This document shows, piece by piece, positions 1-5,076 of a stretch of 7,760 nucleotides of DNA; position 1 is the stretch's first letter; each line of letters starts with the position of its first letter. Position numbers and translations under genes: made by a program. The DNA is taken from positions 1 through 7,760 of the forward strand of contig JAOPWK010000159.1 in assembly GCA_025965735.1 (NCBI GenBank). The letters are read 5' to 3'. The DNA is from Frankiales bacterium (lineage in GTDB: Bacteria > Actinomycetota > Actinomycetes > Mycobacteriales > SCTD01). The notes beneath the pieces are model-generated. The model worked only from the letters and a program-made list of their open reading frames with translations. It was not told where the DNA came from and did no database searches.

Positions 1-875
1 CCGGCCTGGCCGACCCGGTGCTGCCGGCCTGGCACCTGCTCCTGCTGCAGCCGGGCGGGCCCGGGACGCCGGCGACGCTGCTGACCCTCGGCCTCCTGCT
101 GGCCGCGCTGGGCGGGCTGCTGCGCACGCGCCGCGCCCGTGTCGCTGCCGCTGGGTGGGGCCTGGCCCTGCTGGGGCTGGCCGCTGCACTCGTGCTGGCG
201 CGCACGAGCGTCGACGGCGTGCCGGTGTGGCCCGGCGTCCCGCTGGACCTCGCCGCAGCCGGGATGCTGATGGCGGCCCTGGTGGGCGGGGAGGGCCTGC
301 AGGAGAGCCTGTCCCGCTCCTCCTTCGGCGGACGGCAGCTGGCCGCCGTCGGCGTCGTCGTGCTGGCAGTGCTGGTGCCGCTGGTCAGCGCCGTCGACGG
401 GGTGCGCCGCGGCGCCGGGGGACCCCTGGAGCGGAGCACGCAGGCCGCACTGCCCGCCTTCGCGGAGGCCGAGCTCAGAGCTGCACCGGGCAGTCGAGCC
501 CTCCTGCTCGCTGCACGTGCCGACGGGTCAGTCGCCTACAGCGTCACCGGCGCGGACGGGCCGCGGCTGGGGGACCGGCCGGTGCGGCTCGACGACGAGG
601 TCGCCGACCTGCTGACCGGACGAGGTGGTCCTGCCGCGGAAGCCGTTGCGGCACAGGGCATCGCGTTCGTCCGGGCCGATCAGGACGTGCCTGCGCTGGA
701 CGCCCAGCCGGGGCTGGCGCGGCAGCCCGGGGAGACGCCGCTGTGGCGCGTGCTGCCCCCGGTACGACCCGCGCCCGAGCCTGATCCGAGCGGGCTGCCC
801 CTGTGGCTGCAGGCCGTCGCGCTGCTGACGGCTGCCGTGTTCGCCGGCCCGGGCGCACGAGGGCGGAAGCGATGA
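1..875 (+). CDS. C-terminal part of a large membrane protein, probably a family 2 glycosyltransferase (5' end outside window)
   Basis: The reading frame is open from the left edge (first full codon at 3) to a TGA at 873-875, so only the last ~290 residues are present. It shows four hydrophobic segments in the first third (around LLTLGLLLAALGGLL, GWGLALLGLAAALVLA, DLAAAGMLMAALVGG and LAAVGVVVLAVLVPLV). A ~130-residue non-membrane domain follows, then one last membrane segment (LPLWLQAVALLTAAVF) and a basic RGRKR tail. This suits a multi-pass protein with an extracytoplasmic domain before its final helix. No catalytic glycosyltransferase motif lies in the window. The call rests on gene order: a ~1000-residue membrane glycosyltransferase commonly precedes DUF5719 in actinobacteria. 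Its stop overlaps the next start in ATGA, implying translational coupling. It could instead be another large multi-pass envelope protein. Confidence 0.6.
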   Translation, partial: GLADPVLPAWHLLLLQPGGPGTPATLLTLGLLLAALGGLLRTRRARVAAAGWGLALLGLAAALVLARTSVDGVPVWPGVPLDLAAAGMLMAALVGGEGLQESLSRSSFGGRQLAAVGVVVLAVLVPLVSAVDGVRRGAGGPLERSTQAALPAFAEAELRAAPGSRALLLAARADGSVAYSVTGADGPRLGDRPVRLDDEVADLLTGRGGPAAEAVAAQGIAFVRADQDVPALDAQPGLARQPGETPLWRVLPPVRPAPEPDPSGLPLWLQAVALLTAAVFAGPGARGRKR

Positions 876-2239
876 GCGCCGCCGCCCGGCTGGGCGCCGT
901 GGGGGTGCTGCTCGTCGCCGGGCTTGCCCTCGGCCAGGCGAATGCGGGCCCTGCACCGAGCAGCCCTGAGCCGACGGCGGTCCCGGTGCTGACCGGTACC
1001 GCCGTGTGTCCCGACGTGCGCCAGGACGGCGACCGTGGCCGCACCACGGTCGGCGCCGCCGGCGGCGCCACCAGGGAGGGCGGTCCCCTCGCTGGTCCGC
1101 TGCGCAAGGACGCCCCGCTGCCGGAGCGCTTCGTCGGCCCGTTCCTGGTGCAGGCGCAGGGGGCGGGTTTGGTCGTCGAGCAGGCGACCCGCGCCACCAC
1201 CGGCGGTCGCCGCGGTACGTCGTCCGTCACCTGCTCCGCGCCGGTGACCTCGGCCTGGTTCGTCGGCGGCGCCACCACCCTCGGCTCGTTCACCGAGCTG
1301 GTGCTGGTCAACGCCGGCGAGCTGGCGGCTCTGGTGGACGTGCAGGTCTGGACGGCGGACGGTCCGGCCGACCCCCGCTCCGGCAGGGGCGTCTCCGTCC
1401 CGCCGCGCAGCCGGGTGGTCGTGCTGCTGGACCGGCTCGCCCCGGACCGCGACCTGCTCGCGCTGCACGTCCGCACGACGCGGGGACAGGTGGCGCCGGC
1501 GCTCCGGGTGATCCGCAGCGACGGGCGGACCCCCCTCGGCACCGACTGGGTCCCGACGACGGTGGCACCAGCTCGAGGCCTCGTCGTGCCTGGCTTGCCC
1601 GCGGGACCGGGGCGTCGCACCGCCCTGCTCACCAACCCGGGCGCCGACGACGCCACCGCGGCGCTGGCGCTGGTGACGACGGACGGCGAGGTGTCGCTCG
1701 AGGCAGTCACCGTGCCGGCCGGCACCTCCGTCGCGGTGGACCTGTCGGAGCAGCTGGCCCGGACGCCGGCTGCGCTCCGGGTGACCGCGGACGTGCCGGT
1801 GCTCGCCGGCGCGAGCGTGGTCGACGGGCAGTCGGGACGGGTCCGCGAGATCGCCTTCAGCGCAGCGGCACCGGCCATCGAGCAGCCCGCCCTGCTCGCC
1901 GACGTACGGCTCGCCGCCGCGACCGAGGTCACGCTCCTGCTGACCGCGAGCAGCGGCGACGCGGTCGTGGACGTCGTCCCGCTGGCTGCGCCGGGCGAGC
2001 TGCCCCAGCCGCTTCGCGTCGACGTGCCGGCCTCCACCACCGCCGCCGTGCGGCTGTCGCGCTTCCTGCCGCAGGGTTCGTCGGGAGCGCTGACGCTGGA
2101 GCTCCGGCCGGTGAGCGGGCAGGTGCACGCCGCCCGCTACTCCCGCGAGCGGGGTCGCAGCGGCCCGCTGACCACGCTGCTGCCCGTCGGCCCGCAGCCG
2201 CGCACCGTCCTGCGACCGGTCGTGGTCGCCGAGCCCTAG
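872..2239 (+). CDS. Secreted DUF5719-type protein of unknown function
   Basis: The protein has 455 residues. I chose the ATG at 872 because it overlaps the upstream stop (ATGA) and begins a clear signal peptide: Arg6, a hydrophobic core at about 8-20, and an AxA site (A23-N24-A25) before a Pro/Ser-rich stretch. An upstream in-frame GTG at 803 would put an arginine-rich extension before the signal. The mature part is rich in Val, Thr and Ala, consistent with beta-sandwich repeats, and has a WFVGG-ATT segment near residue 130 that I associate with DUF5719. Cys46 and Cys121 are the only cysteines I found in the first 125 residues and could form a disulfide once exported. Family function is unknown. 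Coupling to the membrane glycosyltransferase suggests a periplasmic or surface partner in envelope glycan assembly, which is inference. The gene ends in a CTAG shared with the opposing gene. Confidence 0.8.
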   Translation: MSAAARLGAVGVLLVAGLALGQANAGPAPSSPEPTAVPVLTGTAVCPDVRQDGDRGRTTVGAAGGATREGGPLAGPLRKDAPLPERFVGPFLVQAQGAGLVVEQATRATTGGRRGTSSVTCSAPVTSAWFVGGATTLGSFTELVLVNAGELAALVDVQVWTADGPADPRSGRGVSVPPRSRVVVLLDRLAPDRDLLALHVRTTRGQVAPALRVIRSDGRTPLGTDWVPTTVAPARGLVVPGLPAGPGRRTALLTNPGADDATAALALVTTDGEVSLEAVTVPAGTSVAVDLSEQLARTPAALRVTADVPVLAGASVVDGQSGRVREIAFSAAAPAIEQPALLADVRLAAATEVTLLLTASSGDAVVDVVPLAAPGELPQPLRVDVPASTTAAVRLSRFLPQGSSGALTLELRPVSGQVHAARYSRERGRSGPLTTLLPVGPQPRTVLRPVVVAEP

Positions 2240-2244
2240 GACGG
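2205..2244. terminator. Candidate bidirectional terminator at the first convergent junction
   Basis: An inner perfect stem GCGACC (2212-2217) / GGTCGC (2224-2229) with a 6-nt loop is enclosed by an outer stem CCGTCC (2205-2210) / GGACGG (2239-2244). Together they span both stop codons, which share CTAG at 2236-2239. There is no U-tract, so it would have to act as a U-less GC-rich terminator of the kind proposed for actinobacteria. No intergenic space exists, so any terminator must lie inside coding sequence. Confidence 0.35.
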
Positions 2245-2751
2245 AGGCGGGTCGACCTCGTCCGGGTCGATCTGCAGCAGCCGGGCGACCTGGTCGACGA
2301 CCACGTCGTGCACGAGGTCCGCGAGGTCGGCCCGGTCGGCGGCGCGGGCCTCGAGCGGCCGCCGGTAGACCACGATGCGAGGCGCCGTGCGGCGTCCGCG
2401 GGTGTCGGCGCCGGCGGGCAGCAGCCGACCGAGCGGGACGGCGCCACCCGCGGTCTCGTCAGCCACGACGTCCTCGTCGTAGCCGACCTCGCCGTGGAGG
2501 GGCACCGCCGGCACGTCCTCGACGGCGAACTCCACGCCTTCCAGCTCAGTGGCCCACCGCTGCTCGAGGTCCTCCACGGCGTCCAGCACGAGGTCGTCGA
2601 AGCGCTCGCCGCGCGTCTGGAACGCGGGGACGCGCAGGACCCGGCCGCCGAGCTCGATCGTGCTCGGCACGAGGGGGCCGCGCAGACCGCGGCCGTGCCG
2701 GTCGCGGCGTCGCGCGCGGCGCGCTACAGCGGGTGCAGGCACGGCGTCCAC
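2236..2751 (-). CDS. Zincin-like metallopeptidase-family protein with degenerate HExxH motif
   Basis: This 171-residue protein starts at GTG (plus positions 2751-2749). It has a basic N-terminus with RRRDRHGRGLRGPL (14-27), then ERFDDLVLDAVEDLE (49-63), VEFAVEDVP (73-81), RIVVYRRPLEAR (125-136) and LVHDVVVDQVARLL (146-159). This order is typical of the actinobacterial branch of the minimal zincin family (PF06262/DUF1025). Where catalytic members have HExxH, this protein reads H148-D-V-V-V152: one histidine remains, Glu is Asp and the second His is Val. Peptidase activity is therefore doubtful. As I recall, actinobacterial relatives also lack the second histidine, so the loss looks clade-wide rather than a local mutation. 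The start has a -10 hexamer six bases upstream and no Shine-Dalgarno. The 3' end overlaps the DUF5719 gene by four bases. Confidence 0.82.
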   Translation of the reverse strand: MDAVPAPAVARRARRRDRHGRGLRGPLVPSTIELGGRVLRVPAFQTRGERFDDLVLDAVEDLEQRWATELEGVEFAVEDVPAVPLHGEVGYDEDVVADETAGGAVPLGRLLPAGADTRGRRTAPRIVVYRRPLEARAADRADLADLVHDVVVDQVARLLQIDPDEVDPPPS

Positions 2752-2757
2752 GCGGCG

Positions 2758-2763
2758 AGGGTA
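2758..2763 (-). promoter_or_regulatory. -10 element for leaderless transcription of the zincin-like gene
   Basis: On the minus strand TACCCT is followed by exactly six bases (CGCCGC) and then the GTG start at 2751. The TANNNT hexamer at this distance places the transcript start at or next to the start codon. No Shine-Dalgarno sequence is present. No convincing -35 is visible. Confidence 0.6.
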
Positions 2764-2815
2764 GGCGAGGGCGAGCAGGTGCGGCGCGTCGCTCGGCTGG
2801 CGAGTCGTGGTCGGC

Positions 2816-2821
2816 TAGCGT
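2816..2821 (+). promoter_or_regulatory. -10 element for leaderless transcription of the DUF3499 gene
   Basis: TAGCGT is followed by seven bases (CCAGCCC) and the GTG start at 2829. There is no Shine-Dalgarno sequence. It faces the minus-strand TACCCT across the 77-bp divergent region 2752-2828. The TCCAGCCCGTG context closely resembles TCCAGCGCGTG before the last gene in the window. Confidence 0.6.
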
Positions 2822-2828
2822 CCAGCCC

Positions 2829-3188
2829 GTGAGCCCTGTCCGGCGCTGCTCCCGCACCGCGTGCGCCCAACCCGCCGTCGCGACGCTCACCTACGTCTAC
2901 GCCGACCGCGCCGCCGTCGTCGGGCCGCTGGCCGTGCACGCCGAGCCGCACTGCTACGACCTGTGCGAGCAGCACGCCGACCGCCTGACCGCCCCGCTCG
3001 GCTGGGAGGTCGTGCGGCACGCGCCGGAGCACCCGGACGTCGTGCGGTCGCGCAGCAGCGACGATCTCGAGGCGCTGGCCGACGCCGTCCGCGAGGCCGC
3101 CCGCCCGTCCGCCGCAGCGTCCCAGGCCGGCCAGGACAGCAGCACCGGCCGGCGCGGCCACCTGAGGGCGCTGCCCACTCCCGGATAG
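2829..3188 (+). CDS. DUF3499 family protein, predicted zinc-binding
   Basis: The product is a 119-residue protein starting at GTG 2829, chosen because the -10 hexamer lies seven bases upstream and the conserved part begins at once. The first 65 residues carry the DUF3499 signature: RRCSRTAC (Cys7, Cys12), then ATLTYVYADRAAVVGPL, then HCYDLCEQH (Cys42, Cys46, His49), then GWEVVRH. The Cys/His spacing (CX4C, CX3CX2H) suggests one structural zinc site. The tail from about residue 68 is Ala/Arg/Ser-rich and probably disordered. Function is unknown. In many actinobacteria this gene sits immediately before the manB region, opposite the zincin-like gene, and the same arrangement is seen here. The protein is cytoplasmic by its lack of signal or membrane segment. 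Confidence 0.82.
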   Translation: MSPVRRCSRTACAQPAVATLTYVYADRAAVVGPLAVHAEPHCYDLCEQHADRLTAPLGWEVVRHAPEHPDVVRSRSSDDLEALADAVREAARPSAAASQAGQDSSTGRRGHLRALPTPG

Positions 3189-3300
3189 CCCCGCCCGGTT
3201 CGTCCGGTATGCACCCGACACGCCGGGTTCTCAAGGGATCGGCCGGATCGGGCGATGGAGCAGTTACGCACGCCCACCCAGCTGCTCACTGGAGAACCCG
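3189..3300 (+). promoter_or_regulatory. 112-bp leader region with nested inverted repeats reaching the Shine-Dalgarno site
   Basis: This is one of the longest non-coding stretches in the window. CGGGTTCTC (3224-3232) is a perfect 9-base complement of GAGAACCCG (3292-3300), the segment holding the ribosome-binding site and abutting the ATG at 3301. Inside this loop, GAGCAGTT (3258-3265) can pair with AGCTGCTC (3280-3287) over eight positions with one G-U. A tandem 9-base repeat, GATCGGCCG / GATCGGGCG, lies at 3237-3254. No clear promoter stands out; TATGCA at 3208-3213 is a weak -10 candidate. The structure could gate translation, or it could be chance at this base composition. Confidence 0.35.
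3291..3294 (+). promoter_or_regulatory. Shine-Dalgarno sequence of the zinc ribbon gene
   Basis: GGAG followed by six bases before ATG 3301 is the clearest plus-strand ribosome-binding site in the window. It supports the ATG as start. It contrasts with the neighbouring genes, which look leaderless. Confidence 0.6.
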
Positions 3301-3510
3301 ATGTCGCTCGTCACCACCCCCACGCGCACGCTCGCCGTCTGCGACACGTGCGCCGGCAACCGGGTCACGTCGATCACGATGACGCTGACCGACGGCTCGC
3401 CCGTCGACTTCACGTCCTGCCACTCCTGCGAGACCAAGTCCTGGAAGCAGAACGGGCGCGAGCTCGACATCACGACGGTGCTCGGCAAGGCCCAGAAGCA
3501 CAAGCTCTAG
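3301..3510 (+). CDS. Small zinc ribbon protein, 69 residues, function unknown
   Basis: The protein is short and carries two CxxC knuckles, C14-D-T-C17 and C40-H-S-C43, separated by 22 residues. That is the layout of a one-zinc ribbon. Between them lies a predicted beta hairpin (VTSITMTLTDGSPVDF), and the C-terminal part (NGRELDITTVLGKAQKHKL) is amphipathic and basic. The ATG at 3301 has a GGAG Shine-Dalgarno six bases upstream. The gene lies 112 bp after DUF3499 and only nine bases before manB, on the same strand, so it is probably part of that cluster. Uncharacterised proteins of this size and pattern are common directly before manB in actinobacteria. It could bind nucleic acid or a protein partner; nothing in the sequence decides. 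The stop codon TAG doubles as the first three bases of the manB -10 hexamer. Confidence 0.82.
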   Translation: MSLVTTPTRTLAVCDTCAGNRVTSITMTLTDGSPVDFTSCHSCETKSWKQNGRELDITTVLGKAQKHKL

Positions 3511-3513
3511 CCT
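3508..3513 (+). promoter_or_regulatory. -10 element for leaderless transcription of manB, overlapping the upstream stop codon
   Basis: TAGCCT is followed by six bases (TCGCGG) and the manB GTG at 3520. The TAG is also the stop codon of the zinc ribbon gene. manB has no Shine-Dalgarno sequence, so a leaderless transcript would explain its start. If real, manB can be transcribed independently inside the cluster. Confidence 0.5.
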
Positions 3514-3519
3514 TCGCGG

Positions 3520-4878
3520 GTGACCCGCGACCTCTCGAACATCGTCAAGGCCTACGACGTACGGGGCCTGTGCCCCGGCGAGCTCGACGCCGACATCGCG
3601 CGCGCCCTCGGTGCCGCGTTCGCACGCTTCGCCGGCAGCCCGCGGATCGTCACGGCGCGGGACATGCGTGAGACCGGCGTCGAGCTGAGCCGGGCCTTCG
3701 CCGAGGGCGTCACCAGCCAGGGCGTCGACGTCGTCGAGGCCGGCCTCGGCTCGACCGACCTGCTCTACTACGCCGCCGGCACGCTGGACGTCCCCGGCGC
3801 GATGTTCACCGCCAGCCACAACCCGGCGCGCTACAACGGCATCAAGCTGTGCCTGGCCGGAGCGAAGCCGGTCGGTCAGGACTCCGGGCTGGCCCAGCTG
3901 CGCGCCGACGCCGAGCGCTACCTCGACGAGGGCCTGCCCGCCTACGACGGCACCCCGGGCACCGTGTCGCAGCAGGAGCTGCTGGCCGGCTACGCGTCGT
4001 ACATGAAGCAGCTCGTCCCGGGCATCGAGAGCATCCGCCCGCTCAAGGTCGTCGTCGACGCGGGCAACGGGATGGGCGGCTACACCGTCCCGGCGGTCTT
4101 CGAGGGGCTGCCGCTCGACACCACGAGCATGTACTTCGAGCTCGACGGCAGCTTCCCCCACCACGAGGCGAACCCGATCGACCCGGCGAACACCGCGGAC
4201 CTGCAGGCGCGGGTGCTGAGCGAGCGCGCCGATCTCGGGTTGGCCTTCGATGGCGACGCCGACCGCTGCTTCGTCATCGACGAGCGCGGCGAGATCGTCA
4301 GCCCGTCGGTGCTGACGGCCCTCATCGCGCACCGCGAGCTCGGCAAGCACCCCGGCTCGACGATCATCCACAACCTCATCACCAGCAAGGCGGTGCCGGA
4401 GGTCGTCAGCGAGAACGGCGGCACCCCGGTCCGCACCCGCGTCGGCCACTCCTTCATCAAGGCCGAGATGGCGCGTACGGCCGCCGTCTTCGGCGGGGAG
4501 CACTCCGGCCACTTCTACTTCTCGGAGTTCTGGAACGCCGACTCCGGCATGCTCGCCGCGCTGCACGCCCTCGCCGCGCTCGGCGGCCAGGACGGCACGC
4601 TGTCGCAGCTGCTCACCAGCTACGACCGGTACGCCGCCAGCGGCGAGGTCAACTCCACCGTCGACGACCAGCAGGCGCGGGTGGCGGCCATCAAGCAGCG
4701 GTACGCCGACCTTGAGCTCGACGAGCTGGACGGCCTCACCGTCACGAGCCCCGAGGGCTGGTGGTTCAACGTGCGGGCCAGCAACACCGAGCCGCTTCTC
4801 CGCCTCAACGTCGAGGCGCCCGACGTCGCCACGATGGAGCGCGTCCGGGACGAGGCCCTCGCCCTCATCCGCGGCTGA
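3520..4878 (+). CDS. manB: Phosphomannomutase/phosphoglucomutase
   Basis: This 452-residue enzyme of the alpha-D-phosphohexomutase family interconverts mannose-6-phosphate and mannose-1-phosphate, and often the glucose phosphates too, via a phosphoserine and Mg2+. All four active-site loops are intact: the phosphoserine loop TASHNP with Ser99, the metal loop DGDADR (244-249), the sugar-binding loop GEHSGH (326-331) and the phosphate-binding RASNTEP (419-425). Length is normal for bacterial PMM/PGM. The GTG start at 3520 gives the usual N-terminus (LSNIVKAYDVRG) and has a -10 hexamer just upstream. The enzyme is cytoplasmic and would supply mannose-1-phosphate for GDP-mannose and the mannosylated envelope glycans of actinobacteria. 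A Trm112-like protein and a sugar-phosphate isomerase follow on the same strand after 27 bases. Relative use of mannose versus glucose phosphate cannot be read from the sequence. Confidence 0.95.
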   Translation: MTRDLSNIVKAYDVRGLCPGELDADIARALGAAFARFAGSPRIVTARDMRETGVELSRAFAEGVTSQGVDVVEAGLGSTDLLYYAAGTLDVPGAMFTASHNPARYNGIKLCLAGAKPVGQDSGLAQLRADAERYLDEGLPAYDGTPGTVSQQELLAGYASYMKQLVPGIESIRPLKVVVDAGNGMGGYTVPAVFEGLPLDTTSMYFELDGSFPHHEANPIDPANTADLQARVLSERADLGLAFDGDADRCFVIDERGEIVSPSVLTALIAHRELGKHPGSTIIHNLITSKAVPEVVSENGGTPVRTRVGHSFIKAEMARTAAVFGGEHSGHFYFSEFWNADSGMLAALHALAALGGQDGTLSQLLTSYDRYAASGEVNSTVDDQQARVAAIKQRYADLELDELDGLTVTSPEGWWFNVRASNTEPLLRLNVEAPDVATMERVRDEALALIRG

Positions 4879-4893
4879 CGGCGGGCCGCTCGC

Positions 4894-4899
4894 TAGAGT
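4894..4899 (+). promoter_or_regulatory. -10 element for leaderless transcription of the Trm112-like/SIS pair
   Basis: TAGAGT is followed by six bases (GCGCGC) and ATG 4906. It lies in the 27-bp gap after manB. There is no Shine-Dalgarno sequence before this ATG. This is the best match to the TANNNT pattern in the window. Confidence 0.6.
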
Positions 4900-4905
4900 G
4901 CGCGC

Positions 4906-5076
4906 ATGAAGCTGGACGCCGCTCTGCTCGACATCCTCGCCTGCCCGGTCGACCACGCGCCGCTGCGTGCGGACGACGCCGCCGAGGAGCTGGTCTGCAC
5001 CGGCTGCGGCCTGGCCTACCCGGTGCGCGACGACATCCCGGTGCTGCTCGTCGACGAGGCGCGCAAGCCTTCGTGA
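4906..5076 (+). CDS. Trm112-like small zinc-binding protein
   Basis: The protein has 56 residues, translated by hand from ATG 4906 to TGA 5074-5076. It has the Trm112/YcaR pattern: LLDILACP (7-14), PL (19-20), LVCTGCGLAYPVRDDIPVLL (29-48) and the ending VDEAR (49-53). Cysteines are at 13, 31 and 34. The position of the fourth ligand in a CPxC knuckle is Asp16, with His17 next to it, so the zinc site may be three Cys plus His or Asp, or may be lost. In eukaryotes and archaea Trm112 activates methyltransferases; bacterial forms are poorly understood. The stop overlaps the start of the SIS gene (GTGA), so the two proteins are probably made together, and a role in folding or stability of the isomerase is possible. 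The start is supported by the leaderless -10 hexamer. Confidence 0.85.
   Translation: MKLDAALLDILACPVDHAPLRADDAAEELVCTGCGLAYPVRDDIPVLLVDEARKPS

Noticed and set aside
803..871. Upstream GTG start adding 23 residues to the DUF5719 protein
   Set aside because: The extension is arginine-rich, overlaps the upstream gene and would bury the signal peptide. ATG 872 forms the ATGA coupling.
544..2128. Long minus-strand open frames opposite the glycosyltransferase and DUF5719 genes
   Set aside because: They are low-complexity Arg/Ser/Ala shadows in two frames. The plus strand has a signal peptide, coupled start and family pattern.
1006..2832. A 608-codon open frame on the plus strand across DUF5719 and the zincin-like gene
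   Set aside because: It is Arg/Gly/Ala-rich with no domain and runs through two well-supported genes. Long chance frames are expected at this GC content.
3237..3254. Tandem GATCGGCCG / GATCGGGCG as a repeat array
   Set aside because: There are only two copies of nine bases, so there is no support for a CRISPR or satellite. It is mentioned only within the leader region.
3286..4956. A 556-codon minus-strand open frame opposite manB
   Set aside because: It is an antisense shadow of a gene with all four phosphohexomutase motifs intact and shows no motif of its own.
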